From assembly GCA_030280995.1 (NCBI GenBank), contig JASXTE010000002.1:41686683-41750682 (forward strand): a stretch of DNA of 64,000 nucleotides, given 5' to 3'. Shown one piece after another: positions 1 to 12,020 of this stretch. The translations under genes and the position numbers were made by a program. This DNA comes from Hemileia vastatrix. Lineage: Eukaryota; Basidiomycota; Pucciniomycetes; Pucciniales; Zaghouaniaceae. The stretch's first letter is position 1; each line of letters begins with the position of its first letter. Below the pieces are notes generated by a model. The model saw only the letters and a list, made by a program, of their open reading frames with translations, was not told where the DNA came from and searched no databases.

Positions 1-3000
1 TATAAAAGTGTCCAGCACAAGTTTGGCCAAACTTGTGCTGGACACTATTGGTTGCATGAAGTCATATGAGATAAATTCTCTCTATGGCAATGAAAATGAT
101 ATTTCACTCAATTATTGAAGTAAAGAATGTTTAATATTTTAAAATTGTCCCCTGAATGTCTGTCCAAACCTCAGGTCAAAATTTGTTAGCTATACATAAA
201 AGTAAGTTGAGACCAAGTCTTGACCCAGGGGTCCCCAACTGTCCCAACACCACTTCTGGCTCTTGATAGTAAAAATTTTACTTGTATTTTTTATTTCGTA
301 TTTGATCCCATTTATTTTAATTTTAATTTTCTATTACTCTTTATAATTTTAAATATCAATTTATTTTTTTAAAAACTAAACATATTCATATTTTTTTAAC
401 TTTATATAATAATATTATTAAAGGTGTAACATCACCAATTTTGCATTTGGCATGCAGATTTTTGCTTTACTAGAAACATTAATAATATATATGGTGACAA
501 AAAATTAATTATAAGATAAATATGAATGAAAAAAAAGATAAAAAACCAATAGAAATGTGAAAAACAAAAAACTGATGTACTGAGGAATACTTCCACCCTA
601 GCTACTCTCCATCATAAAAGTGTCCAACACAAGTTCGGCCAAACTTGTGCTGGACACTTTTGTTCAGGTGCAGTCAGATGGGATCAATTCTCTCTGTGGA
701 AATGAAATTTAAAAAAATGCTAAATAATTACATTAGAAGTAGTTTGGTATGGCTGAATTATCCACCTTAAGTTTTTCCAAACCTCAGATGAAAATTTTTT
801 ATCTTTAAAAAAAATTAAATTTTGTCAAATTTAGCCCTGATGGCTTCCATTTGTTTCAACACCTCTACTGGCTATTGAAGGCAGGAATTTTCCTTGAATT
901 TTTGTTTTTCATATTTGATCTCTTTTACTTTACTTTTTTATCACTCATGTTACATTTGGATATTAATTTATAATTTTGGAAAAAAAATCATTTTCATATT
1001 ATTTTAACATTTTTTAATAATATTAGAAAAGGTGTAATATAACATGGCATGCATTTGGCGCACAAGTTTTTTCTATAATAATAAAATTAATAAGATTCTA
1101 ATGACAAAAAAATAATCAGATAATAAAATATGAATAACTCAGAAAGATCAAATACCAGTTGACATGTTTTAAAAAAATAACAGTTGCACTGAAGAAGACC
1201 TGCACCCTAGCTACTCTCCATCATAAAAGTGTCCAGAACAAGATTGGCAGAACTTGTTCTTGACAATTTTGGTCAGGTGCAGTCAGATGGGATCAATTCT
1301 CTCTATGGCAATGAAAAAAATTATCTGATAAGAAACTTCACTAGATGTAGTTTTATATAGCTGAATTGTCCACCTAGAGTTCATCCAAAACACAGGTACA
1401 CAATTTGTTATCTTTAAAAAACAGTCAATTTAGTACAATTTATCCCTTATGGCTCTCATTTGCTTCAACATCTCTACTGGCCTTTGGTACTAGGAATAAT
1501 ACTTTGATTTCTTTTTTCATATTTGATCCCTTTAAATTAATTTTTTATTCCTCATAATGCTTTTGGATATCAATTAATAATTTTGAAAATAAATTATTTT
1601 CATATTTTTATACATTTATTTAATAAGGATAGATTGAATTTAAAGGCATAGTGCAAGAGAAGTTTTAAAGAAGAAGCTTGATAAAAGGTGTAACATCACT
1701 CAGTATGCATTTGGCACACAATTTTTTGCTATACTTATAAATTTAATAATATAATTAAGAAAAAAACTTAATCAAACAATATATATGAGTGAGGCACAAA
1801 GATAAAATACCAGTAGACATGTTTGTAAGAAATACCAGATGAGCTGAAGAAAAATTTTACCCTAGCTACTCTCCATCATAAAAGTGTCCAGCACAAGTTC
1901 AGCCAAACTTGTGCTGGACACTTTTGGTCATGTGCAGTCAGATGGGATCAATTCTCTGTATGGCAACAAAAAAATGTTTTTATCAAATTTTACTAGAAGT
2001 AGTTTGGTTTAGCTGAATCACACGCCTGCTGTTCTGCCCAATATCAGGTGTATAATTTTTTCTCTTTAAAGAAAAGGTCACTTATTACAATTAAGCCCTG
2101 ATGGCTCCCATTTGCTTTAACACCTCTACTGGCTCTTGTTAGCAGGAATTTTACTAGTATTTTTTTCAAATTTGAACTCTTTGAATTTTATTTTACTCTT
2201 TTATTCCTCTTTTTACTTTTAAATTTCTATTTAATTTTTGTAAAACTAATCATTTCCATATTTATTTATCTCTATTTTAAAAAATTATTGAAGGTATAAC
2301 TTCACCCGGTATGCATTTGGCACACAGGTTTTTGCTATACTAATAACATTAATAATATAATGGTGAAAAAAAATTAATCAGATGATAAATATGAATGATA
2401 CAGACTGATCAAATACCAGTAGACATGTTTATGAGAAATACAAGATGAAGGAACTGAAGAAAAATTCCACCCAAGCTACTCTCCATCATAAAAGTGTCCA
2501 GCACAAGTTTGGTCAAGCTTGTTCTGGACACTTTCGGTCATGTGCAGTCAGATGGGATCAATTCTCTCTATAGAAACAAAATAACATTTTTTTATCAAAC
2601 TTCACTACAAGTAGTTTTGTTTAGCTGAATCATCCACCTGTTTTTCTTCCCGACCTCAGGTGTATAATTTTTTATCTTTAAAAAAAAGTTCACTTATTAC
2701 GATTTAGCCCTGATGGCTCCCATTTGTTTAAACACTTCTACTGACTCTTGAGAGCAAGAATTTTACTAGTATTTTGTTTTTCATAATTGATCTCTTTGAG
2801 ATTAATTTTACTTTTTTATTTCTCTGTTTTTTTAATATCTATTTAAATTTTTGTAAAGCTAATCATTTTCATATCTTTTTACTTTTATTTCAAAATATTA
2901 TAAAAGATGTAACATCACCTGGTATGCATTTGGAACATGAGTTTTTTCTATACTTATAATATTAATAATATAATGGTGACAATAAATTAATCAAATGATA

Positions 3001-3008
3001 TATATGAG
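1..3008. repeat. Satellite array, block 1 (about five ~610-bp units)
   Basis: Five tandem units are seen. Each is marked by a hairpin of the form GTGTCCAGCACAAG ... CTTGTGCTGGACAC starting at about 4, 616, 1225, 1880 and 2490, so the spacing is 612, 609, 655 and 610 bp. The 655-bp unit carries about 50 extra bases at 1626-1680. Shared landmarks in every unit are CTACTCTCCATCATAAAAG before the hairpin, GATCAATTCTCT after it, a segment like AAAGGTGTAACATCACC, and ATGCATTTGGCACACA. No believable coding region is present; short open frames here are AT-rich chance frames. The array stops abruptly at about 3008, where foreign sequence and a retroelement LTR begin, and resumes at 29424. Confidence 0.93.
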
Positions 3009-3078
3009 TAATGAGGTGGAAATAATGAAGAGGTGAAAAAGCTTTCATCTCAAATGAAGGTGATAGGGTTAAAATGTA
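3009..3078. other. Junction segment between satellite and truncated LTR
   Basis: These ~70 bases match neither the satellite unit nor the corresponding part of the full-length LTR at 28621-29423. They mark a rearranged junction: the 5' half of the 5' LTR is missing, so no target-site duplication can be read for gypsy element #1. Confidence 0.6.
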
Positions 3079-3451
3079 ATAAAAGGAGTTAGGTTTTTGG
3101 TTCAATACTCTTTAGAATTAAATTATAAAACGTATTTATAGCTAATAGTGATAAAAGCTTTAAGTTAAATCATTATTATTGTATCTTTCTTTATTTTCTC
3201 AATAATCATTTCTAAATCCTAATTCTTTGATTGTTGAGTTTCCAACCCTTTGTGAGATTTTAAGAATTTTAACCTTACCATTAAATTTTATTAGGATACT
3301 TCTCAAACATATCCTGAAGCAGTAGTTCTTCCTTCGAGTCACCTTTGAGTCACTTCCTTGAATCATTCCTCTGTGCTTTGAAGAAGTCTCTAGACCTCTC
3401 ATCTCACTTTCAGGAACATCCTTGACCTTGTGCGTGGGTCGTCCGGTGACA
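3079..3451 (+). repeat. 5' LTR fragment of gypsy #1
   Basis: It aligns with the last ~370 bases of the 3' LTR at 28621-29423 and of the LTRs of element #2. It includes the shared blocks GAATTAAATTATAAAACGTA and GTTTCCAACCCTTTGTGAGA and the terminal GGTGACA. The first ~430 bases of the LTR are missing. The following leader (3452-3525) does not start with a tRNA-like TGG primer site, so priming may be of the self-primed Tf1/sushi kind; that is inference only. Confidence 0.88.
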
Positions 3452-3525
3452 GTATAATTTACTTCTCTGTAGTTCTCATTCTTTGCACTACTACGTCCTT
3501 TTCAGGTGTTTTCTAAATTCTTAAA

Positions 3526-4717
3526 ATGGAACCCGTTCAACACACTCCTCCTACAGGCGCTACTACTAGAGCTCAAGCCAGAGGCAAGCCAACAGCCACA
3601 CGGCCTGTTTCCCACACTCACTCCCTGGAATTCTTGACCTTAGGGAACGGCAACATTCAGTCCAATATTTTGAAAACATCCCACAAGATTTTGATGATTC
3701 TAGTGATGATGAAAAAGGTGAGGACACAATGCACGAGGCACCATCTGCCCCTGCTACACACCCTTCTGGTAAACCTTCAGAACCAGGACTATCTAATTCT
3801 AATTCTCTGGAAGACTTCATGAGGCTTTTCATGAAGACCCTTTCAAATCCAAGGTCTTCAAAGGGAACAAAATTCAAAACTCCTTCCATGAAATCTCCTG
3901 ATAAATTTGATGGAGAACATCCAGACAGCTTGCGACCCTTCTTGCAAACATGCAAACTTCTGTTCCATAATGACCCTTGAACCTTTAATAACAACAATTG
4001 AAGGTTTTTTATGCTTCTTCATTCCTAGCCAGAAAGGCAGCAAGGTGGTTTGAACCTTATCTTCTCATGCTCTCTTCGACAGAGACCCACTTACTCATCA
4101 ATAATTGGGAAAAATTTGAAGACCAGCTTTTTATGTTGTTTGGTGACCCTAATGAAACTGACAACGCGGAAATTGAACTGGACTTCCTTTGCATGAGTGA
4201 TAATGTTAAAGCTTCTGAATACATCTCGAATTTCAGAGCACTTCAAACTCGAGTAGCTTGGAATGATGCTGCCCTCAAGTAACATTTCAAAAAGGGACTT
4301 CCTTCAAGGATTCTGGATCAATTAAATCTTCACGGTCAGAAGATGACTGCTTTAACGGATTTAATGGATCGAGCCCTCAAACTCAACGGCTTTTACCAAG
4401 GACAACTTCAACATCCTCAATACGCCAACAAATCTCAAGGCCTAAATTTTAAATTGGGACCTTCTTCACACCTACGGACAACTAAATCCTCCTCGACTCA
4501 ATCCAAACCCAAAAAGGGAAAGGACAAACCTCGACCAAAAATCTCGACCCCAGGCAATATCAGTAAAGTACTGGATCCTAAAGGGGAACTGAAATAAGCT
4601 GAGAGGAATAGGCAAGCAGATAATGGGTTATGTATGTATTGTGGGGGTAAGCACAAGCTGGAAGATTGTGTAAAATTGAAGGAAAGAGAAGCTACTAGTT
4701 CGAAGTCAAAAAACTAG
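3526..4717 (+). pseudogene. gag: gag of gypsy #1 (broken)
   Basis: It encodes the capsid/nucleocapsid polyprotein that would package element RNA in cytoplasmic particles. The product starts MEPVQHTPPTGATTRAQA at the first ATG after the leader. A capsid-like core follows, including FDGEHPDSLRPFLQTCKLLF and ARWFEPYLLML, then a basic linker (KPKKGKDKPRPK) and a zinc-knuckle variant CMYCGGKHKLEDC with spacing C-X2-C-X3-H-X4-C. An early frameshift and several in-frame stops break it, for example at 3978, 4280 and 4595. The gag stop TAG at 4715-4717 directly follows a slippery heptamer, and pol continues in the -1 frame. The same layout occurs in element #2. Confidence 0.88.
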
Positions 4718-4751
4718 TAGATAGTTTACTTGTGTGCAAAGCAAACTATCT
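4708..4751 (+). promoter_or_regulatory. Probable -1 ribosomal frameshift signal (gag/pol), gypsy #1
   Basis: The heptamer A AAA AAC is at 4708-4714, in the gag frame, immediately before the TAG stop. After a 4-nt spacer comes a stem: left arm 4719-4731 (AGATAGTTTACTT) pairs with 4739-4751 (AAGCAAACTATCT) with one A-C mismatch and a 7-nt loop. Slipping back by one base reads K-K-L-V-D-S straight into pol. Element #2 has the same arrangement with a perfect 13-bp stem. The function is inferred from the classical X XXY YYZ plus stem-loop design. Confidence 0.75.
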
Positions 4752-7450
4752 TATCTCTCCCAGTGCACAGAACCTCCATGTCTTAAGGACTGGAGTCGCT
4801 TTAAACCGCTTGAGATTCATTCTTTTTAATGAGGATACCCCCTTCAGTTGTCTTATAGAATCTGGAGCTTCAATTTCTTTTTTTAGTTTATCTTTTTCCG
4901 AGAATTTACAACTGACATTTACAGATATCAATCAAACTCAAATTTACTTGGTCAAATCAGAGGAACCCAAATATTGGTTCAGTAAGAAAGTTTTATGGGT
5001 TTTCAACTTTCTGAACTTCCCCCTTTTGAGTGGGAATTATCAGCCTTGGACGCCCCAAGGATGGACGTTACCATTCTTGGCCGTGACTTTTTAAGGCATT
5101 GGAATCCTGAAATTGATTGGACACGTGGATTTATCACCCCACATACTAAGTATATTTCTGATTCTTTAATGCAGGTCAATAGGGAATTAAAAAAAAAGCC
5201 TGAAAATGCCTGGCTAGAGGACAAATCTCTGCCAGATGACTTGCAAGCATCTGATATTTCTTTAAATGAGAAATTGGCTAACCCTTCTAGCTCGATGACT
5301 TCACTCGAAGAGGATTTAAATTGCCTCAAAGTAATCAAATTATGCTCTCTCAATTCTAGTCTTCCCTCGACATATTCTCTCGAAGACGATGAGGACAACC
5401 AAAACAATGTTGAAGCCATTAAATCAACTCTACCAGAAATCTATCATGATTTCCTCAATGTTTTCTCAATCCGCAAGGCCAATAAGTTACCACCTCATTG
5501 ACCCTACGACCATCAGATAGAGTTAATAGGTCCAGTACCTCCGGCAGGTCCTGTCTATTCTTTGTCGAAGGACAAATCTCAAGTTCTTCAAGACTACATT
5601 GCAGAGAATGTAGCCAAATGTTTCATCAGAGCCAGTAAATCTCCAACCGCCTCCCCTGTTCTCTTTGTAAACAAGAAGGATGGTAGTCTTAGGTTGTGTG
5701 TTGACTATAGAAAGCTCAACACAGTCACTAAGAAGAATGCATATCCTGTTCCTCCTATGTCATTAATTCTTACCCTTTTCAATGGTGCTAATTTCTTTTC
5801 TAAAATTGATCTTATAGGCGCTTATAACCTTATTCGCATTGCAGAAGGTCATGAACCACTGATTGCAATGCGCACTAGATTTGGTAGTTTTGAATATTTA
5901 GTTATGCCTTTTGGATTGTGTATTGCACCATCAACTTTTCAAACTTTTGTTAATGACATCTTCCAAGATGTTGTCAAACAATTTGTTGTCGTCTATTTAG
6001 ATGATATTTAAATTTTCTCAAAGACACTGGATGAACATATTCATCATGTTTGACAGGCTCTAAATCGACTTCAAGATCACGGTCTCTACGCCAAGCAAAA
6101 TAAATGCGAATTCCATCTTAAATCAATTGATTTTTTGGGTTTTACGTTGTCCACTGATGGTTTAGTCATGGACGACAAAAAGGTCCAAAAATTCCTGGAT
6201 TGGCCTGAGCCCAAAACCGTTAAATCCCTCCAAGGATTTTTGGATTTTGCAAATTTCTATAGAAGATTCATTAAAGATTACTCTAAAACTATTTCCAATC
6301 TTACTTCTCTTCTTAGAAAAGATATTCCTTTTGTTTTTACTTCTACAGCACAAAAGGAATTCAAAGCATTGAAGACTGCATTTACCACAGCTCCAATTCT
6401 TTGACACTTTGATCCTTCTGCTTTGACAATAGTCGAGACAGATGCTAGCAATTATTCTATCGCAGGGGTCATCTCTCAATTCAATCCTGAAACAAAATTG
6501 TTTCATCCTGTTGCTTTCAAGTCATGCAAACTCATTTCAGCAGAATTAAATTATGAAATTTATGACAAGGAGCTTTTAGCTATTATCCATTGTCTTAAAA
6601 AATGGTGCTCTTTTCTTCTCAGCCTAGATAGTCCTTTTCAAATCCTGACTGACCATAATGCTTTGAAAACTTTATGTCTTCCAAAATGTTAACCAGTTGT
6701 CAAGCCAGGTGGGCTGAAATTTTGTCTGAATTTCTTTTTTCTATTTCCTATCACCCAGGTAAGAACTGCATTGTCCCAGATATCCTGTCACGTCTGGACG
6801 AGGTTTAACCACAGCAGGGGGACGCATTTGCTTACAAGAACCCAGCAAATGTGAAATCAATTTTCAAAAAAACAATTTTAATGACTCATCAACTTAATTT
6901 GATGACAATTCAATCTTTCCAAAATCCACTATCCAACATCCTCCAAGCTCAGTCAAAGGACAATTATTTTTTAGGGTTAAAAGACAAAATACTCTCAAGC
7001 AAGGGGCCCAAAGATTTAGTATTGAATCTGGTCTATTAGTTTTCGAAGGTAGAGTAGTCATACCCGACAACAATGAAATAAAATTATGTATTTTCAATAG
7101 TCAACATGATTCTCCATTAGCTGGTCATTTTGGGGTTGATAAAACCTACCAGTTAATAGTGAGGGATCTCTTCTGGCCAGGTATGACTAGGAAAATCAAA
7201 GCCTATATAAAATCTTGTTACAATTGTAATAGGAAGAAGGCTCCCCGTCACTGGAAGTATGGGTTGCTTCAACCACTTCCTATTCCCTCTAAACCTTGGG
7301 AATCTTTATTGATGGACTTTATTTCTCAACTTCCTCTTTCTAATAATTTTGATGCTATATTAGTAATAGTAGATTGATTTTCAAAAATGTCTATTTTTAT
7401 TAAAACCACTACTACTTCTACAGCAGAATATTTGTCAAAATTGTTTCTAG
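4718..7450 (+). pseudogene. pol: pol of gypsy #1, 5' part: protease, RT, RNase H, integrase N-terminus
   Basis: Domains in order are: aspartic protease with LIESGAS where element #2 has LMDSGAS; reverse transcriptase with KKDGSLRLCVDYRKLN, SKIDL and the YLDDI catalytic box near 5990-6009; RNase H with ETDASN near 6435; and a zinc-binding HHCC integrase head with HDSPLAGHFGVDKT and CYNCNRKK near 7105-7235. The integrase core begins with LLMDF. At least eight in-frame stops occur, for example TAA right after YLDDI and one at 5501. The frame ends at the TAG (7448-7450) that is the target site of the nested DNA transposon; pol resumes at 25738. Confidence 0.9.
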
Positions 7451-7481
7451 CACAGGGGAGGAAAAATGAGGACTTGTAGGC
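7451..7481 (+). repeat. Left terminal inverted repeat of the 18.3-kb transposon
   Basis: It begins CACAGGGGAGG and contains GGACTTGTAGGCAAG starting 19 bases in, an imperfect palindrome like the one in the 261-bp MITE termini. It matches the reverse complement of 25707-25737 with very few mismatches. Confidence 0.92.
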
Positions 7482-7731
7482 AAGGTTTTTTTGTATTTCT
7501 GACTAACCTTGCTGTAACCTGGTTAGAACTTCAAGTGATCCATATTCAAAACTGCCTCTCATGAATAAGGGAGTGAAATTTGGAGTCCATACTTTTTACT
7601 TTTATTAGTTAGCTCAATCACTGGCAGTAAATATTTGTATATATATTTATTGTCCACAAAAAATATACAATTCTAAAACCACATTAAAAATCAGAATAGC
7701 TGCTGGCTATATTTTTTAATGATATCATACA

Positions 7732-10700
7732 TCAAGTATTTGAGAAAACATTTGCAAAGCCACTAGGATGTGTAGTTTTTGAAACATGACCAATAATTTC
7801 CTTTCTATTCATAACTACTTTTTTTGACCATTTATCATAACACCAAAAAACATTAAACCCAGCTTTTAAATAAGGATTTTCAATTTTAGGATCCACAATG
7901 TCATATAAGCCAACTAAAATAAAATTTTGACCTGAAAATGTTGTTGACTGCCACATTTTCAATATAACCCCAACAACATTTCCTTTTTATGAATTTACCT
8001 CAACATTGCCATTTCCTTGATTTGTTGAATATAATGAGTAGTTTTTTTACATCCAGTAACAAGTTATCTACTTCAATAATTTGAGGTGATAGAATTTGAG
8101 ATGAAACAGATGGTTGATTTTTTGTAAAAATACTGGAAAATATTTTTTTACCATCAATCATGTTGAGATACTCTATCCACAATTCATAGTCTTCACACAG
8201 TAGTTGAGATGATTTTGAGGGAATTTTTCTTTTCTCTGAACTGAAGACATTTTTCATTTTATTCTCAAATTGATCATTAGTTCTGTCCATTAATGATTGA
8301 AGCTGACCGGTCAAAATAAACCTTTTCATAATGGTCTTGTCCATTTGATCTTTAAAAAAAATGAAATTAATAAAGTTAAGTAGCTTTAATTAAGGAAAAC
8401 ATACATATTTTCTTATTGGTTGGAATGGAGCTTAACATTCCATTTATATGCTTGTGGGCACATGCTGCAGTTGATGGTGCTGGCCCAAATCTTCTCAGAA
8501 CTTCAGGAAAATGTTGTGCTAAGTGGATGTTTGGCCTTATATTGATATCTGGTCAAACTTCCTTAAGACACTTCATATAATCTTTTAACTGACCTTGAAG
8601 AGATGAAATTTGAGCTTCACGTATCTTCAAGGAAGTCAGAATATTGATTGTTGAAACCAGAAGTGAAAGAAATTTAATCAACTTCTTCTCTCGTGCGTCA
8701 GAATTTTCAATAGCCCAAACTGGTATCAAAGCTGTCACATAGTAAATTTTACATAGTACAAACCATTCAGCAGCTTGAAGATTTGTACCAGCCTCTCCTA
8801 GACTACTAGGAACAAGGGTTAGCCATGAAGGGGTCTTAGTATTGCGGATACAGGTTTGAACAATTAACAATTCACTCGATTGTAGACACAAATTATCTGT
8901 TGATGCATCTGTGTTTTGTGCTGGTTTCAAAGTGATTTTGGGTCTTGATAAATCTGAATCTTTCTGAAAGGTGTGATCTACAAAAATATTTTGAGATACA
9001 GTTTTCATCTAATAATAGCTCATTTTAGCTTACTTGAACTGGAAAGATTGGATCTAGAATCATTTTCATCCAAACAGATATCTTTAGGAAGTTGATTGTG
9101 ACTTTTTGATGGACCAGCCGTTTTTACTTTCTTGACCTGCTCATGAAAAATATCTTGATGAGAAGGTTTACGTTAAAAAATTTTTTGCGGAGGTAGAAGT
9201 ACACAAACAGAACTTTTTGATTTATTAGATTTTCTCGAAGGTTGAGAGGATGAATGAGGGTAAGAAGGAGACTTTGGTTTTTTTCTTTTCAGTTGAAAAC
9301 GAATATATGAAATTACTAGAGGTACTAGAAAATGAATTTTGGCTTGATATGGAAGGTTTTGGATCGAAATTATTAAAGCCTCTTTTTGATCTATTTTTCT
9401 TTTGTTTTTGAATTCTTTCTCCAGCCACATGTATCTGAAGGTATGTTTTGCTGAAGTCCTTTGCCATTGCAAGGAGTAAGAAGTGCATAAACTCAATTCC
9501 AACAAATGAAATTGGTTTCCAATATGGAAGCTGAAGAAGTGATGAATATCGTAAACCTTTACTCTCCAAGATTTCTTTCCTTTCTTGTGCACTGGAAGCA
9601 GTTTTCCATTTGAGAGAATATGTGCAATGGTGAGAATCAGTCTGAGAAAGAAATTCAGAAGGATTTTTGCCAGATTTCAGTTCCTCCTTTGAAATGTAGC
9701 AAAAATGGCATGGGATGTTAGAGCTATAGCTGGAAAATCCTGAAAGCCTCTGGATAGCTGGAAGATCGCCAATCAAAGGAAATATAGCTGCATGGATTAA
9801 CCGTCCATTTGGGTGATTATAAGTCTTGGAGAAAAATCATCCTTTCCACAAGGCAAGAAGTTTGTCCAAAAGTGGTGTAATAACGTGATTCAAATGGTCC
9901 AAACTGGGTTCATGAGGCCCAGGTGTAATTCCCGCCAAAAAGACATGTTGCTTTTTATGTCGTAAATGAGGTGGGAGATTGAGACAAATCAGTATGATTG
10001 AACCAAATGATACCTTATTATGACCACCGATTTTGTTCCCAAATGGATAAAACCAATCCATATACAAACTAAAAACCAAATTCCCACTTTTTTTTGTAAA
10101 ATAACCTCCACTAGAATCTTTAAATTCTTTCCACACTGACCCATCCCATATGTCACACATTTTTCCACATGTCTGCTGTGGTCTTCTCAAAGAAGTGTCG
10201 AGATCATCCTCAAATCCAGGAAGAAGTAGATGACGTGCAAGCCAAGATATAAGGGACTGAGTTGTATAAGTTTGTGCTGGTAAGGACTTATTATTTTTCA
10301 CTTCGAACAAGGGGTAGTTGCATATCAGCAAATCTTCATCCTTCTTAGGAATGGGATTTAGTAGAAGTTGTTTTCAGTGACTATGATCATAGTTGTACTC
10401 ATTGACTGATTTGAAAGGTTGATGAAAGCAATTTGGACAACAGAGTAACATTTCTAAAGGGGCTTTGAGATTAATTCTCTGGATAATAGTGTATATATCG
10501 TGTGGAAGTAATTGAGATTCTTGTTCAAAACTAGCAGGATTTCCAAAACTTCTGGAAATTAGTTGAAGTTTGAAAAATTCAGCTTTAATTCTTATTTAAA
10601 TTTGGTCCCTAGATAGGTTTTGTACCAAGTGGCCATGAGCAATTTCAATGAGGGTAAAAAAATATAAGGTGAGAGATGGGCAAGAGCAGGTGGAGAAAAA

Positions 10701-11180
10701 TCAGAGGAATTAACACGTGTGAAATTTGAGTTCGACGAACTAGATGATTTTGAGATATTAGATTTTCTTAAAATAGGGGTAGTTGAGTCAGTATTCAAAG
10801 TATAAGGTGTTAAAATGGGTTGGTGGGTTGGCTATGATGATAAAAATTATTTTGGTGGTTATAAATGATATGAAATTAGAGAATAATTCAATTGCATACC
10901 TCTTCTGAGAGGGCGATTCTTTGTTGTGAAGTGCTGGCAATTGGACGTGAACTCAAAGTTACTTCAGAATGGGAGGTTGAAGGAAGAGAAGATGGAGTGT
11001 TGGAAATTGTTGGTGATTGTCTTTCTTGATTTTTTTAAAGAGTAAAATTTTTTGTTGATGTTTATAAAATTTTGTAGAAGACATTGAAACACCTCTTTCA
11101 ATTTCACCATTAGGATTAGTAAATGTCTTTTTATCACAGCCAAGTTTGGAGCAAATGCAAATCTTGTACTTGGTTGGCAT
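7732..11180 (-). pseudogene. Plavaka/Tnp2-like transposase (decayed, multi-exon)
   Basis: This is a relic of the DDE transposase that would excise and insert the element. From the N-terminus (ATG at 11178-11180) the product shows: a cysteine module (KICICSKLGCDKKTF, then ERGVSMSSTKFYKHQ); a second Cys pair (MLLCCPNCF, ~10450); the core DIWDGSVWKEF, NLVFSLYMDWFYPFGNK and ICLNLPPHLRHKKQHVFLAG (9900-10180); then PGPHEPSLDHLNHVITPLL; GDLPAIQRLSGF plus CHFCYISKEE (9700-9780); LLQLPYWKP (9530); and a C-terminal part with TPSWLTLVPSSLGEAG, AAEWFVLCKIYYVTALIPVW and RRFGPAPSTAACAHKHINGM (8400-8900). These match the known order of Plavaka/CACTA transposases. In-frame stops near 10376, 9834 and 8552 and a poly-A indel near 11034 make it non-functional. 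Exon limits are only partly resolved. Confidence 0.85.
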
Positions 11181-12020
11181 TTTTAAATGGCTTATAAAAA
11201 TATAATACTTAGGATGGTGGTGATAGAGGAACAAGGGTAAAATGAAATTTGAGGTATTCCATGCCAAAATATGTATCATAACTGATTATTCAATTTGAAT
11301 AATATACTAATTTAAATTAAATTTTTTTTCAAGTTTCATGGGTTTAATATTAAAGGTGTAGGAGCATGAAATTGCATGAACTGCATGGTAGAAGATACAG
11401 ATACAAGTAAAAAATTCTGTACCATAATCAATCAGGGATATTGAACATACATGTATAAGAAATTGTTGACAAGATACTAAATTTTTTCATTTAAAAATTA
11501 GAGTACTTTTTGTTGTACTGCATGATTCTCTGAGTATTTTGGTCAATGAAAAAAGGAAGTATAATTTAAAATTTAAAGACTGTAATTTATATTGTTAGGA
11601 AAATGAAAAAGGAAAATTTTGTTCAAAAATAATATTTGTATATTCAGCTTAACCATAGATAATGAACCATATAATTTATTTCTAAAATCACATTTATGGA
11701 GTGAATAGAATTTAAATGAAAGAAGTTATGAACTTAAAATGATATTTAAGCAATGACATGTCAAAACTTAAAAATTATACCATTCAAAGGTAATATTTCA
11801 GGTGCAATTATGAAAAATGATATTCAGTGTTTTTTTTAAAAAATTTTCATCATTCAAGGAATTCTTGTGAATGGATAAAATTAAAAATTTCAAAATTCAT
11901 TAATACAGTGAAATAATTTTTCTTGTTGCTATTGAATGTACACATATTTTAAAATAAATAAGGTTATAAATAATAGAATAAATATTATAATAAATGTAAA
12001 AGAGAGGGTATTTTAAAGGA
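11181..12020. other. AT-rich spacer, no gene seen
   Basis: This stretch is very AT-rich with stops in all frames and no repeat or RNA structure that I can support. It lies between the upstream end of the transposase gene and the 3' end of the next minus-strand gene, so it would hold the transposase promoter. Confidence 0.6.

Noticed and set aside
3452..3525. tRNA primer-binding site after the LTR of gypsy #1
   Set aside because: The sequence after GGTGACA does not start with TGG and matches no tRNA 3' end that I recognise; self-priming remains possible but unproven.
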